64,000 nt of DNA. Origin: Lysinibacter sp. HNR. Lineage in GTDB: Bacteria > Actinomycetota > Actinomycetes > Actinomycetales > Microbacteriaceae. The notes below the pieces were generated by a model. The model worked only from the letters and a program-made list of their open reading frames with translations. It had not been told where the DNA came from and did no database searches. This document shows positions 18,287 through 27,939 of this stretch, in pieces. The stretch lies in contig NZ_CP121684.1 in the NCBI RefSeq assembly GCF_029760935.1, forward strand, positions 1,612,001 to 1,676,000. Direction: 5' to 3'. Every line of letters starts with the position of its first letter. Within the stretch, counting starts at the first letter, position 1. The position numbers and the translations under genes are program-made.

Positions 18287-19309
18287 CTAGGCTTCTATAG
18301 CGTTTGCTGAAGCCTTCTGCTCAGCATCACTCTCCTGCTGACGCGCAGCACGCACCCGAGCATCGTGCTTTACGATCTCACTCTCACCGGAGCGAAGGTG
18401 TCCGTAGACGGGGGCCGCGATGAAGATCGTGGAGTAGGTTCCCACCAAAATACCGATGAACAGGGCAAGAGAGATATCACGCAGAGTTCCAGCGCCTAAG
18501 ACAAACGAACCGATAAATAGGATGGAGGCTACGGGAAGCAGCGCTACAACAGAGGTGTTAATTGAACGCACCAGCGTCTGGTTCACCGCGAGGTTGACAC
18601 TCTCACCAAAGGTACGAGCCTCGTTAAGCTCACCGGGAACCGTATTTTCTCGAATTTTGTCAAAGACAACAACCGTGTCGTAGAGCGAATACCCAAGAAT
18701 TGTCAGGAATCCAATCATGGTGGCGGGAGTAATCTCAAACCCGCTAATGCCGTATACTCCTGCAGTAATTATTAGGTCATGAAACAGTGCAGACATAGCT
18801 GCCAGTGACATTTTCCACGTTCGGAAATACAGAGCCATCACTAGCGCGGCAAAGATCATAAACACTACGAGCGCGATAAGTGCCTGCCGAGTGATGTCCT
18901 GCCCCCAGGAGGCTCCGATGAAGGATGACGTGATTGAGTCTTCTGAAACGTCGTAGGCCTTCGCCAGGGCGGCCCTCACCTCAAGGCTCTGGTCATCGGT
19001 AAGCTGCTCCGTCTGTACCCACACTGAATCGGTTCCGACAAGAAGCACACGCGGTGTCTGTCCCGAGACCACCGAGTTAACCGCTTCGGTTGCCAGAGAC
19101 TCGTTGCGGTTCTCTACGTTCGAGATCTGAAACTGACTTCCGCCACTGAACTCAATACCAAAGACAAACCCACCGCGGATAAAGGTGCCCACCAGCGAAA
19201 TGGCGATCATCACCGCGGCAACAATGTACCAGACCTTACGACGCCCAACTATGTTGTATGAGCGCTTACCCGTATAAAGATCGTTTCCAAACTGAGCAAA
19301 AGTACCCAT
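18287..19309 (-). CDS. secF: Protein translocase subunit SecF
   Basis: 340 residues. Six transmembrane segments are predicted, with the long extracytoplasmic loop after the first (GIEFSGGSQFQISNV). The family motif is seen in MIGFLTILGYSLYDTVVVFDKIREN, followed by NQTLVRSINTSVVALLPV. SecF joins SecD and YajC in the accessory complex that uses the proton gradient to drive late steps of export. It starts three bases after secD with AGGAG nine bases upstream, so the two are co-translated. The C-terminal tail is charged (HDARVRAARQQESDAEQKAS). Confidence 0.96.
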   Translation of the reverse strand: MGTFAQFGNDLYTGKRSYNIVGRRKVWYIVAAVMIAISLVGTFIRGGFVFGIEFSGGSQFQISNVENRNESLATEAVNSVVSGQTPRVLLVGTDSVWVQTEQLTDDQSLEVRAALAKAYDVSEDSITSSFIGASWGQDITRQALIALVVFMIFAALVMALYFRTWKMSLAAMSALFHDLIITAGVYGISGFEITPATMIGFLTILGYSLYDTVVVFDKIRENTVPGELNEARTFGESVNLAVNQTLVRSINTSVVALLPVASILFIGSFVLGAGTLRDISLALFIGILVGTYSTIFIAAPVYGHLRSGESEIVKHDARVRAARQQESDAEQKASANAIEA

Positions 19310-19312
19310 GGC

Positions 19313-21058
19313 TTAGGACTCCTCTCGCGCGTTGGCCGAAACATTATCGGCGTTATTTTCGGTCGCAGCCTGGGCCGCAGCTTTTCGTTCTGCAATGGTC
19401 TGGCGTTTTGCTGCCTCACGACTACTTCGTGCAGCCTTGCCGCCCTTTTCCACGTAAACGGGAGTTTTGAACTGAGCTCTTCCACGGTATACCGCGCCCA
19501 GCTGGCGCGGATCCAGCCCGCTGAAACGGTGACCCTGCGCGTAAAGCTTAGTTCGCGCAAGCAACGTAAGCACAGGATGTGTAAAGAGAGCCACAACTAA
19601 GACGTCAACAAGCGTGGTAAGTCCCAGGGTGAACGCAAATCCCCGCACGTTTCCAACCGCCAGAATAAAGAGAATTGCAGCGGCCAAGAAGTTAACACCG
19701 TCAGAGGCAAGAATGGTTCGTATCGCGCGCTTCCACCCGTGCTTAACCGCGGAGTCGATTCCACGTCCGTCTCGCAATTCGTCTCGAATACGTTCAAAAT
19801 AAACGATAAAGGAGTCGGCGGTAATACCTATTGCAACGATCAAGCCCGTAACACCGGCCAGAGAGAGCCGGTACCCCTCACGCCACGACATGAGTGTGAT
19901 CAGAAGATATGCAATAACCGCGGCGATCGTGAGAGAGGCCACCGTGACCAGTCCCAACAGTCGATACTGTGCAAGCGAATACAGAACAACCAAGATCAAG
20001 CCGATGAGGCCAGCGATCAAACCACTCTGGAGCTGGTTTGATCCCAGGGTGGCCGAGACGTTCTCGTTGCTCTGAATTGTAAATCCAATGGGCAAAGCAC
20101 CAAACTTCAGCTGATCAGCCAGGGCCTTTGCGCTCTCCTGGGTGAACCCACCCGTGATTGAGGGGCGCCCGTCGGTTATCAAGCCGTTCATTGTGGGCGA
20201 GGTAATCACCGAGCCGTCAAGCACAAACGCAAACCGGTTCAGGGGCTCGGTTGAGCCGTAAAGACGAGTGCTCAACTCCGTAAACTTTTTTGTTCCCTCG
20301 TTATCCAGAGTAATCTGCACCGCCCAGGCACCGGTGGTTGCACCGGTCTGCGTTGTCTCGAGCTGAGCAACGGCATTGGTGATCGAGGTGCCCGCAATCT
20401 CCTCCGGACCAAGAATGTACTTTTCGGTCTGACTCGTATCACAGACAACAAGCGGCTTACTCGGGTCTGGATTTCCCGCGTTGGGGTCAGTGTTTGAACC
20501 ACACACATAATTGTCAAACTGAGCCTGAATGGCCGGGGTGATCCAGGCGGGGTCACCGGGTCCGGTGGGTTCGGTTGCCGGTGTATCGGAAAGCTCCCCC
20601 TCAGCAGCGTCGGGGGCGGGAGGCACAATCGGGTTTCCCTCGGCATCGGCCATGGGCGGTGTGGCCATCGCGGCCGCCAGCACCGGACGCGCCTGCATTT
20701 GGGATGACGCCTGAATCCGCTGGAGAGTTTCCTGATCCGGGGTACCCGGGATCGAAACAACCACGTTCTGATTACCCTGCGTCGTGATCTCGGACTCAGA
20801 AACACCGCTCGCGTCAATACGCTGACGGATGATGGCCACAGCCTGGTTAAGCTGTTCTCCCGTAACCGATTGACCATCCTGGAGAGTGGGTGCCAGGAGA
20901 ATCTGGGTACCGCCCTCAAGATCAAGCGCTAACTTGGGTGTCCACGACCCTTCACCGCGCATCACACCAAAGGCGTTTAAACCGACAAGACCAACTATTA
21001 TTACGAGAAGCCAGGCCAGAGAACGCCAAGCTTTTTTTACCGGAGCGGGTTTCGCCAC
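19313..21058 (-). CDS. secD: Protein translocase subunit SecD
   Basis: 581 residues. The first transmembrane helix (SLAWLLVIIVGLVGLNAFGV) is followed by LALDLEGGTQILL, the conserved DLxGG motif, and a large periplasmic domain. That domain includes a Pro/Ala/Gly/Glu-rich insert around residues 140-180 (PPMADAEGNPIVPPAPDAAE), common in actinobacterial SecD. The C-terminal membrane half holds SLAGVTGLIVAIGITADSFI and the GVNFLAAAILFILAVGNVRG helix. It partners SecF in protein export. The start is a GTG with only a weak ribosome-binding site. Confidence 0.95.
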   Translation of the reverse strand: MAKPAPVKKAWRSLAWLLVIIVGLVGLNAFGVMRGEGSWTPKLALDLEGGTQILLAPTLQDGQSVTGEQLNQAVAIIRQRIDASGVSESEITTQGNQNVVVSIPGTPDQETLQRIQASSQMQARPVLAAAMATPPMADAEGNPIVPPAPDAAEGELSDTPATEPTGPGDPAWITPAIQAQFDNYVCGSNTDPNAGNPDPSKPLVVCDTSQTEKYILGPEEIAGTSITNAVAQLETTQTGATTGAWAVQITLDNEGTKKFTELSTRLYGSTEPLNRFAFVLDGSVITSPTMNGLITDGRPSITGGFTQESAKALADQLKFGALPIGFTIQSNENVSATLGSNQLQSGLIAGLIGLILVVLYSLAQYRLLGLVTVASLTIAAVIAYLLITLMSWREGYRLSLAGVTGLIVAIGITADSFIVYFERIRDELRDGRGIDSAVKHGWKRAIRTILASDGVNFLAAAILFILAVGNVRGFAFTLGLTTLVDVLVVALFTHPVLTLLARTKLYAQGHRFSGLDPRQLGAVYRGRAQFKTPVYVEKGGKAARSSREAAKRQTIAERKAAAQAATENNADNVSANAREES

Positions 21059-21148
21059 GTGCTACTGCTTTCTAGGGCTGCACAACTGCGGTGCAGGACA
21101 TGAATGGGGGAAATTATTTTCGCTCTACAACAATAGTGCTAAATGGGA

Positions 21149-21511
21149 TTATTTTCCGCTTTCGTTGTCCGTGTCATCACGATTTACGCGCTCCCCAAAC
21201 TCAGGATCGTCGTCAGCTGGAATCTCAGTATCCGTTTTTTCTTCTGTTTCCACCGGAGTCACAACATTGGCAATTGCGTTACGATGAACCGTCAGAACGG
21301 TGCCGGGGCTGGTTTCGATCCGAGCACGGTTTTCATCTTCATCAAGAGATACAACCGTTCCATAAATCCCAGACTGAAGCATAACTTCGGCGCCGGGAAC
21401 AACACTCTTCTGCAGAGCGGTTGCGGCCGCCTGCCGCTTTCTATTGCCTCGAAACAGAAGAATAATCATCACCAGTGCCAACCCGAGCAACAGGTATGTT
21501 GTGAAGTCCAA
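21149..21511 (-). CDS. yajC: Preprotein translocase subunit YajC
   Basis: 120 residues: one N-terminal transmembrane helix (TTYLLLGLALVMIILLF), a basic stretch RGNRKRQAAATALQ, then the YajC domain with VVPGAEVMLQSGIYGTVVSL. The acidic tail (TDTEIPADDDPEFGERVNRD) is cytoplasmic. YajC associates with SecD-SecF. The ruvB-yajC-secD-secF order is conserved in actinobacteria. It lies 74 bases after ruvB and 90 before secD. Confidence 0.93.
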   Translation of the reverse strand: MDFTTYLLLGLALVMIILLFRGNRKRQAAATALQKSVVPGAEVMLQSGIYGTVVSLDEDENRARIETSPGTVLTVHRNAIANVVTPVETEEKTDTEIPADDDPEFGERVNRDDTDNESGK

Positions 21512-21585
21512 GGGAATACCTTTCTATAGCGGCGCTACGTCCGCATTACAAAATTTAAGATTTGTGTCTATTAAACAACAACCAA

Positions 21586-22608
21586 CTATAGAACATTTGG
21601 CTGGGAGAGGTTGAAGTGTTTCCACGCAGCCGCTGTAGCAACTCTACCGCGTGGAGTACGAGATACAAGGCCCGCCCTCACCAAAAAGGGTTCAACAACC
21701 GCCTCAATTGTCTCGGGATCCTCCCCCACAGAAATTGAGAGTGTACTCATTCCCACAGGACCACCCCCAAATCTCTCGATAAGTCCGAGCAAAACAGCCC
21801 TATCTAAGCGGTCAAGGCCCATCGTATCAACTTCGTAGAGTTCGAGGGCGGCGTTAACCGCAGCACTGTCACCCTCGGTACTGTGAACCAGAAAATAATC
21901 CCTGACACGGCGAAGCAAACGGTTGGCGATTCTCGGTGTTCCTCGCGAGCGGCTGGCAATAATCCCCACCGCGTCCGAAGCGATGTCAAACCCCATCAAA
22001 CGAGCCGCACGTTCAAGGACCTGCTCAAGCTCCGAATCCTCATAAAACTCCAGGTGGGCCGTGAAGCCAAAACGATCGCGCAGCGGATTGGGAAGAAGAC
22101 CCGCCCGGGTGGTAGCTCCCACCAGAGTAAAGGGGGCAAGATCCAAAGGAATAGAGGTTGCTCCAGCTCCCTTACCAACCATAATATCGATGCGGAAGTC
22201 TTCCATTGCCAGGTAGAGCATCTCTTCGGCGGAACGGGCCATTCGATGAATCTCATCGATAAAGAGCACCTCACCCGGAGTGAGAGACGAGAGGATTGCG
22301 GCCAAATCGCCCACGTGCTGAATAGCGGGGCCGCTTGTCATCCGCAGGGGCTTTCCTAGCTCCTCGGCAACAATCATTGAGAGCGTTGTTTTTCCTAAGC
22401 CGGGAGGACCCGCAAGTAAAATGTGGTCCGGGGTTCTTCCCTGCATGGTTGCGGCCGTGAGCAAAAGCTCTAGCTGTCCACGAACCTTAGTCTGTCCCAC
22501 AAACTCGGCCATACTGTGAGGACGAAGCGCACCCTCAAACGCAACCTCACTCTCCACGATAATCTCGGGGTTTGTCAGGTCTTCGGAGTCGAATTTATCA
22601 GTAGACAT
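21586..22608 (-). CDS. ruvB: Holliday junction branch-migration helicase RuvB
   Basis: 340 residues. Walker A is [15 protein letters not shown], Walker B is FIDEIHRM, sensor 1 lies in [19 protein letters not shown], and the winged-helix C-terminus is seen in [20 protein letters not shown]. RuvB hexamers pump DNA through the RuvA-bound junction. It begins two bases after ruvA and the two are surely co-transcribed. A very acidic N-terminal extension ([20 protein letters not shown]) is usual in actinobacteria. Confidence 0.97.
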   Translation of the reverse strand: MSTDKFDSEDLTNPEIIVESEVAFEGALRPHSMAEFVGQTKVRGQLELLLTAATMQGRTPDHILLAGPPGLGKTTLSMIVAEELGKPLRMTSGPAIQHVGDLAAILSSLTPGEVLFIDEIHRMARSAEEMLYLAMEDFRIDIMVGKGAGATSIPLDLAPFTLVGATTRAGLLPNPLRDRFGFTAHLEFYEDSELEQVLERAARLMGFDIASDAVGIIASRSRGTPRIANRLLRRVRDYFLVHSTEGDSAAVNAALELYEVDTMGLDRLDRAVLLGLIERFGGGPVGMSTLSISVGEDPETIEAVVEPFLVRAGLVSRTPRGRVATAAAWKHFNLSQPNVL

Positions 22609-22610
22609 AA

Positions 22611-23222
22611 TCAGCGTTTCGTCCTGTTTTCACCCAGAGCCGCGAGGGCTGCACGCAATAGCTGGGCCTCACTCATTTTATTCGTTGAGGTCCCGTGAAC
22701 CCGAGCAATCGCATCCGCTGCCTCACGCTCGCTCCACCCCAGGTTAACCAGGGCAGCCTCAATCTTATCGATTCCCGGTATCGTGGTTGTCGGCGCGACA
22801 GATTGATCGGGAGAAAAGCCCAGAGCGGTGAGCTTGCCGCTGAGCGACACCGTAAGCAGTTTTGCCGTTTTGGGGCCGATTCCGCTGACCTGGCGAAATG
22901 GCTTATCATCCTCCGCCGCAACCGCTGCGGCAATTTGCTGCGGTGACAGCACTCCCAACACACCAAGAGCGCTTCTCGGGCCCACACCCGATACTCCCAA
23001 AAGAATGATAAAAACCTCTAATTCGTCACGGGTGGCAAACCCAAAGAGAGTCAGGGCATCATCGCGAACAACCAGATTGGTGTGCAAAAAAACCTCGTTG
23101 CCCCGATGCGATTTTGCGGCCTCGGCAGAGGTAACCTCCACGGCAAACCCCACCCCACCGACGTCAATCACAACCGTGCCGTCACGCACATCAAGAACGG
23201 GGCCGCGCAAAGAAGAAATCAC
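22611..23222 (-). CDS. ruvA: Holliday junction DNA-binding protein RuvA
   Basis: 203 residues. The N-terminal OB domain ([20 protein letters not shown]) leads to the tandem helix-hairpin-helix region, [20 protein letters not shown] and [12 protein letters not shown]. The C-terminal RuvB-binding domain ([18 protein letters not shown]) ends the protein. It clamps the four-way junction and loads RuvB. GTG start with little visible ribosome-binding site; 36 bases after ruvC. Confidence 0.95.
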   Translation of the reverse strand: MISSLRGPVLDVRDGTVVIDVGGVGFAVEVTSAEAAKSHRGNEVFLHTNLVVRDDALTLFGFATRDELEVFIILLGVSGVGPRSALGVLGVLSPQQIAAAVAAEDDKPFRQVSGIGPKTAKLLTVSLSGKLTALGFSPDQSVAPTTTIPGIDKIEAALVNLGWSEREAADAIARVHGTSTNKMSEAQLLRAALAALGENRTKR

Positions 23223-23258
23223 CCGTTAAGACTACGATGTTTTATTACCTCGGGGATG

Positions 23259-23837
23259 CTACTCAGCGGCGAGCCATGCTCGTTGCGCCGGGGTGAGGGG
23301 TCCGGAAGGCTTTGTCGTCGCACGGTTTACCGCTGCCAGGCTGGGACGGGCAACAGAGTCTAACCCGGTGCCCCGCCAGGCATGACAGATTGCCAGAGCA
23401 AGCGCATCCGCGGCATCCGCCGGGCGCGGTGGTGCCGCAAGGTTGAGAATTTTTGCCACCATGGCCCCAACCTGGGATTTATCGGCAGATCCATAACCGG
23501 TCACAGAGGCTTTTACCTCAGTGGGGGTGTGCAAACCCACCGGGATCTGGCGCTGCGCCGCCAAAAAAAAGGCAACCCCGCTAATCTGAGCGATTCCCAT
23601 AACGGTGCTCACATTGTGCTGGGTAAAAACACGCTCCAGGGCGATGGCATCCGGCTTATGCTGATCGATAAGACGTTCAATCCCCTCCCCAATGTTTAAA
23701 AGCCGCTGAGAAAGCTCCATCGCAGAGGGGGTTCGCACAACCTGAACATCGACAAATCGTGCGACCCTTGTTGCGGACACTTCAACAACCCCGACACCGC
23801 ATCGGGTAAGTCCCGGATCAATTCCCAGAACACGCAT
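23259..23837 (-). CDS. ruvC: Crossover junction endodeoxyribonuclease RuvC
   Basis: About 192 residues from the ATG giving [20 protein letters not shown]; the frame extends 13 codons upstream into yebC, but the family start is clear. Asp7, the glutamate in [20 protein letters not shown] and the acidic residues in [14 protein letters not shown] complete the RNase H-like active site. It resolves Holliday junctions made mobile by RuvAB. It is 10 bases from yebC, and the yebC-ruvC-ruvA-ruvB order is standard. Confidence 0.95.
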   Translation of the reverse strand: MRVLGIDPGLTRCGVGVVEVSATRVARFVDVQVVRTPSAMELSQRLLNIGEGIERLIDQHKPDAIALERVFTQHNVSTVMGIAQISGVAFFLAAQRQIPVGLHTPTEVKASVTGYGSADKSQVGAMVAKILNLAAPPRPADAADALALAICHAWRGTGLDSVARPSLAAVNRATTKPSGPLTPAQRAWLAAE

Positions 23838-23847
23838 ATCGGACTGC

Positions 23848-24609
23848 TTATTCGTCTTTCTCGAGCTCCGCCTCAACCTCGGCGGTCAGGTTAAAGTTGC
23901 TATAAACATTTTGCACGTCATCGCTGTCTTCAAGCGCATCGATGAGTTTAAATATTTTACGAGCCGTCTCGGCATCAATATCAACCGTCAGGTTGGGAAC
24001 AAAAGCAGCGTCGGCAGATTCATAATCAATTCCCGCCCCCTGCAGCGCCGTACGCACGGCAACCAGGTCTTGCGGCTCGCTAATAATTTCAAAATCATCG
24101 CCACGGTCCGTGACCTCTTCGGCACCGGCATCAAGAACGGCGTTGAGGATGTCGTCCTCAGTGAGCCCATCCACCCTATTGACAACAACCACACCCTTGC
24201 GATTGAAATTGTAGGCAACGCTCCCCGGATCCGCCATGTTTCCACCATTCCGGGTCATGGCTGTACGCACCTCCGCGGCCGCACGGTTTTTGTTGTCGGT
24301 GAGACACTCAATCATGAGGGCAACGCCGCCCTGCCCGTAACCCTCGTACATGATGTTGAGGTATTCAACCTGCTCGCCCAGCAAACCGGCACCACGCTTA
24401 ATAGCGCGCTCAATATTATCGTTGGGAACCGAAGTCTTTTTTGCCTTCTGGACAGCATCCACCAGTGTGGGGTTACCGGAGAGATCGGCACCCCCGATCT
24501 TGGCTGCTACTTCAATGTTCTTAATCAGCTTGGCGAAGGCCTTAGCGCGACGCGAGTCGATAATTGCTTTCTTGTGTTTTGTCGTTGCCCACTTTGAGTG
24601 TCCAGCCAC
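23848..24609 (-). CDS. yebC: YebC/PmpR family protein
   Basis: 253 residues opening [20 protein letters not shown] after the GTG, the unmistakable family N-terminus. Further matches are [38 protein letters not shown] and FNRKGVVVV. Members were long listed as transcription regulators; recent work on some points to help with ribosome stalling at polyproline-type motifs. Which applies here cannot be seen from sequence. GGGAG precedes the start. It sits upstream of the ruv genes. Confidence 0.94.
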   Translation of the reverse strand: MAGHSKWATTKHKKAIIDSRRAKAFAKLIKNIEVAAKIGGADLSGNPTLVDAVQKAKKTSVPNDNIERAIKRGAGLLGEQVEYLNIMYEGYGQGGVALMIECLTDNKNRAAAEVRTAMTRNGGNMADPGSVAYNFNRKGVVVVNRVDGLTEDDILNAVLDAGAEEVTDRGDDFEIISEPQDLVAVRTALQGAGIDYESADAAFVPNLTVDIDAETARKIFKLIDALEDSDDVQNVYSNFNLTAEVEAELEKDE

Positions 24610-24647
24610 GTTTCTCCCTCAAAAATCTTAAAAATATTATGAACAGT

Positions 24648-25271
24648 CTAGCTCGTCATCCGAAGCCACGCCTCAGCCAGCGAGGCTCGAACGTCACCCA
24701 GTAGCAGGGGAAGAGCCTTGGTACGGGCGATAATCGGCAAAAAATTAGCGTCCTGGGCCCAGCGGGGAACAATGTGCTGGTGCAGGTGCGCGGCAATCCC
24801 CGCACCCGCCACCATACCCTGGTTCATACCGATATTAAAGCCGTCGCTGTGTGAGGTCTTTGCAATGACTCTCATGGCCGTTTGGGTGAGCTCACCGATC
24901 TCAGTTATCTCCTCCACCGTCGCCAGATCATATGTGGCGATATGCCTGTAGGGACACACGAGCACGTGGCCGCTGTTATATGGAAAAAGGTTCAGTAGCA
25001 CAAAAGCTGTTTTGCCTCGCGCGACAATCAGCCCCTCCTCGTCGGAGACGGTTGGTGCGTAGCAGAAAGGACAGTCATCGCCGCTCGGCTGCTGTCCGTC
25101 CTGAATGTACACCATACGGTGTGGAGTCCACAGCCTTTGAAACTCGTCGGGCACCCCCGCCAGGTGCGACGGATCGACGCTTTCGGAGAAACCACCCGGC
25201 GCGGGGCCTGAGCCGTCAGGGGTATTTCCCCCGGGCTTTCCCTCGTAGTCTCCCAGCCCTAGGCGTGCCAT
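24648..25271 (-). CDS. HIT-family hydrolase/phosphorylase (Ap4A phosphorylase-like)
   Basis: 207 residues. The histidine triad is [10 protein letters not shown], preceded by [15 protein letters not shown] and a CPFC pair that may bind metal. It resembles the mycobacterial diadenosine-tetraphosphate phosphorylase group, which is encoded next to thrS in actinobacteria. The acidic/Gly/Pro N-terminus ([19 protein letters not shown]) is poorly conserved. Its ATG overlaps the thrS stop by 13 bases. In many relatives a CDP-alcohol phosphatidyltransferase gene follows; here yebC follows directly. Confidence 0.88.
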   Translation of the reverse strand: MARLGLGDYEGKPGGNTPDGSGPAPGGFSESVDPSHLAGVPDEFQRLWTPHRMVYIQDGQQPSGDDCPFCYAPTVSDEEGLIVARGKTAFVLLNLFPYNSGHVLVCPYRHIATYDLATVEEITEIGELTQTAMRVIAKTSHSDGFNIGMNQGMVAGAGIAAHLHQHIVPRWAQDANFLPIIARTKALPLLLGDVRASLAEAWLRMTS

Positions 25272-27226
25272 GCCGTGACTACCTGTTCGTGAGATTTTAT
25301 CGATTCTCGGATACGCTCCACGGCCTCCGCAATACGCACGCCGTTGAGCTGGGTGCCGTCGCGGAAGCGGAAGCTCACGGAACCGTTTGCCCGATCCTCT
25401 TCACCAGCAATCAATTGAAACGGAACCTTGGCTCTGGTGTGATTCCTGATCTTCTTTTGCATGCGCTCGTCGGAGCGGTCAAGCTCGGCACGCACACCGT
25501 GGGATTGTAACTCCGTAATAACTTCTCCTAGGTAATCAGCGTACTCCTGCGCCACGGGAATTCCCACCGCTTGAAGGGGAGCAAGCCACACGGGAAAAGC
25601 TCCCGCGTAGTGCTCCGTAAGCACCCCAAAGAACCTCTCAATCGAGCCAAACAGTGCCCGATGAATCATTACCGGCCGCTGCCTGCTTCCATCAGCCGCT
25701 GCATATTCGAGATCAAAACGCTCTGGCAGATTAAAGTCAAGCTGGATGGTCGACATCTGCCAGGTACGACCAATGGCGTCACGCGCCTGAACCGAGATCT
25801 TTGGGCCGTAGAAGGCGGCACCCCCGGGATCGGGAACAAGCTCTAGGCCGGAGGCCTCGGCAACCTCGGCCAGGGTATTGGTTGCCTCCTCCCAGGCTTC
25901 GTCGCTGCCCACAAACTTCTCGGGGTCTTTGGTTGAAAGCTCCAGATAGAAATCGTCCAGTCCGTAATCCTTCAGAAGACCGAGTACAAACTCAAGCGTG
26001 CGAGTGAGCTCACCCTTCATCTGCTCCCGGGTGCAGTAGATATGCGCATCATCCTGGGTAAGACCGCGGACGCGCGTGAGCCCGTGCACAACACCGGATT
26101 TTTCATACCGATAAACGGTTCCAAACTCAAACAAACGGATCGGTAGGTCACGATAAGAACGCGCCGATCCCCGAAAAATCAGGTTGTGCATCGGGCAGTT
26201 CATCGGCTTGAGATAGTAATCGGTGCCGGCCCGGCGAAGACTTCCGTCTGCGTTGTACTCGGCGTCAACATGCATCGGAGGGAACATACCCTCGCGGTAC
26301 CAATCAAGGTGTCCCGACACCTCGTAGAGATGCCCCTTCGTAATGTGGGGGGTGTTTACAAAGGAGTACCCCTCCTCAATGTGACGCTTGCGCGAGTAGT
26401 CCTCAAGCTCGTTACGAATGATGCCGCCACGGGGATGAAAAACGGGAAGCCCACTACCCAATTCTTCGGGAAAGCTAAAGAGATCAAGTTCGGCACCCAG
26501 TCGTCGGTGATCGCGTTTTGCAGCTTCCTCAAGACGCACCTGGTACTCACGCAGCTCATCTTTTGTGGGCCAGGCTGTACCGTAGATACGCTGAAGTTGA
26601 GGATTTTTTTCGGAACCCCGCCAATAGGCAGCGGCCACCCGTGTCAGGGCATAGCCGTTGCCAATCATACGGGTGTTGGGAAGATGAGGCCCGCGGCACA
26701 GGTCTTTCCACACCGTTTCGCCCGTCTTGGGGTCAACGTTGTCGTAGATGGTGAGTTCGGCGCCACCGACCTCAACGTTCTCCCCGGAATCCCCCTCCCC
26801 CGGATTTCCCTTGATGCCGATCAACTCAAGCTTGTACGGCTCCGCGGCGAGTTCCGAGCGGGCTTCCTCCTCGGTAACAACTCGCCGGATAAAACGCTGA
26901 CCCTGGCGAATGATCCCGTCCATCGCCTTCTGGAGACCCTTCAGGTCTTCCGGGGTAAAATGCTCGGCAATATCAAAATCGTAGTAAAAGCCGTCTGTTA
27001 CGGGCGGGCCGATACCCAGCTTTGCATCCGGGTTGATCTGTTGCACTGCCTGAGCCAGTACGTGAGCCGCTGAGTGGCGCAAAATGCTGAGGCCGTCGGG
27101 CGAATTGATCGTAACCGGCTCGACCGTGTCGTTTTCTGACACGGTCGCTGCGAGATCTTGAAGTTCTCCATTAACGCGCATAGCGACAATGGAACGATCA
27201 GTAAATAGTGAAAAACCGTCAGCCAC
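25259..27226 (-). CDS. thrS: Threonyl-tRNA synthetase
   Basis: About 655 residues from a GTG with AGGGAG seven bases upstream; the frame continues 16 codons further without a ribosome-binding site. The order is TGS domain, the zinc/editing-like SAD domain ([12 protein letters not shown]), and the class II catalytic core with [13 protein letters not shown] zinc cysteine, [17 protein letters not shown] and [15 protein letters not shown]. The anticodon-binding domain is at the C-terminus. No T-box leader was recognised in the short upstream region. It leads the thrS-HIT-yebC-ruv run. Confidence 0.96.
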   Translation of the reverse strand: MADGFSLFTDRSIVAMRVNGELQDLAATVSENDTVEPVTINSPDGLSILRHSAAHVLAQAVQQINPDAKLGIGPPVTDGFYYDFDIAEHFTPEDLKGLQKAMDGIIRQGQRFIRRVVTEEEARSELAAEPYKLELIGIKGNPGEGDSGENVEVGGAELTIYDNVDPKTGETVWKDLCRGPHLPNTRMIGNGYALTRVAAAYWRGSEKNPQLQRIYGTAWPTKDELREYQVRLEEAAKRDHRRLGAELDLFSFPEELGSGLPVFHPRGGIIRNELEDYSRKRHIEEGYSFVNTPHITKGHLYEVSGHLDWYREGMFPPMHVDAEYNADGSLRRAGTDYYLKPMNCPMHNLIFRGSARSYRDLPIRLFEFGTVYRYEKSGVVHGLTRVRGLTQDDAHIYCTREQMKGELTRTLEFVLGLLKDYGLDDFYLELSTKDPEKFVGSDEAWEEATNTLAEVAEASGLELVPDPGGAAFYGPKISVQARDAIGRTWQMSTIQLDFNLPERFDLEYAAADGSRQRPVMIHRALFGSIERFFGVLTEHYAGAFPVWLAPLQAVGIPVAQEYADYLGEVITELQSHGVRAELDRSDERMQKKIRNHTRAKVPFQLIAGEEDRANGSVSFRFRDGTQLNGVRIAEAVERIRESIKSHEQVVTAWHA

Positions 27227-27300
27227 GAGTGTGCTCCCTGATGAGATGTTGTAACAGAACAACTCTACAAGCAACCCGCATGATTGCGAGTCATTGGATG

Positions 27301-27618
27301 TTACTCGGAAACAACTTTAAGCCCCACAATGCACCCGACCAGACCAATAAGAAGCAGAACCTTAACGAGCGAGACGCTTGAATCTCCGGTGACCATCGAG
27401 TAGATAACGGTCAGTGAGGCACCGATGCCAACCCACACGGCGTATGCCGTTCCCGTCTCGATGTGGCGCATAGCCACGGCTAGCCCTCCCATGCTGACCA
27501 CCAACGCGACACCAAAAATAACCGTGGGTAGCGGTTTTGTAAAGCCTTCGGATTTTCCGAGAGCGGTTGCCCACACCGCTTCTAAGACCCCCGAAACAAC
27601 AAGAATAATCCACGACAC
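27301..27618 (-). CDS. gdx: Small multidrug resistance family guanidinium exporter (SugE/Gdx type)
   Basis: 105 residues, four transmembrane helices. Glu13 in [19 protein letters not shown] is the membrane-embedded proton/substrate glutamate of the SMR family. The [11 protein letters not shown] and [12 protein letters not shown] segments favour the SugE/Gdx subtype over EmrE-like multidrug pumps. Gdx proteins exchange guanidinium for protons as dual-topology dimers. The GTG start has AGGAG seven bases upstream, directly after a candidate guanidine-III riboswitch, which strongly supports the substrate. It stands as a single transcription unit before thrS. Confidence 0.9.
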   Translation of the reverse strand: MSWIILVVSGVLEAVWATALGKSEGFTKPLPTVIFGVALVVSMGGLAVAMRHIETGTAYAVWVGIGASLTVIYSMVTGDSSVSLVKVLLLIGLVGCIVGLKVVSE

Positions 27619-27630
27619 GAGCGCTCTCCT

Positions 27631-27671
27631 GGCCAGTCTTGTCGCATTCCGGGTACTGAACCGTCGTCCGG
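27631..27671 (-). promoter_or_regulatory. Candidate guanidine-III (ykkC-III) riboswitch
   Basis: Read on the minus strand the element starts CCGGACGA, continues CGGTTCAGTACCCGG and ends GCGACAAGACTGGCC. This matches the recalled class core CCGGACGA, then TACCCGG, then GACAAGAC. The two CCGG blocks can pair with each other, and GG(T)TCAGT can pair with ACTGGCC, giving the compact pseudoknot of the class. It ends one base before the AGGAG site of the SMR exporter, so control of translation initiation is likely. Confidence 0.82.
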
Positions 27672-27787
27672 GATCCTCTCCCTCCGGGATCTATGCTCAA
27701 GGCTATCAGTATCTGATCCACATCCGGATACTCTGTCCCTCGGTGCGGTCACGGATCATGTCTCAAGGAACTTGATAGCCTGACAGA

Positions 27788-27934
27788 ATGGCCACATACA
27801 CAGCTATGCTCCGTTCGCTAGAAACCCAAGAAATCGAGATTGAAGCGGATGACCTCCCCTCCGCAAACGCTCTCCTCAAGGATCGAGTCCCCGAGGGCTT
27901 CCAGGTGCAGTGGATACGCAAAAATGATGGATAG
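27788..27934 (+). CDS. 48-residue conserved-looking small protein
   Basis: The sequence begins MATYTAMLRSLETQEIEIEA and ends VPEGFQVQWIRKNDG. Short proteins of this pattern (beta strand, acidic strand, helix, then VPEG-W/F-Q) occur as unannotated genes in several Microbacteriaceae. The layout beta-beta-alpha-beta suggests a tiny soluble fold. It is transcribed divergently from the gdx leader and ends five bases before the convergent zapE stop. No strong ribosome-binding site is visible. Function unknown; reality as a gene rests on the amino-acid pattern. Confidence 0.6.
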   Translation: MATYTAMLRSLETQEIEIEADDLPSANALLKDRVPEGFQVQWIRKNDG

Positions 27935-27939
27935 AGCGC

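Noticed and set aside
27227-27300. T-box or other tRNA-sensing leader for thrS
   Set aside because: The gap to the preceding gene is only about 75 bases and no T-box core sequence is seen.
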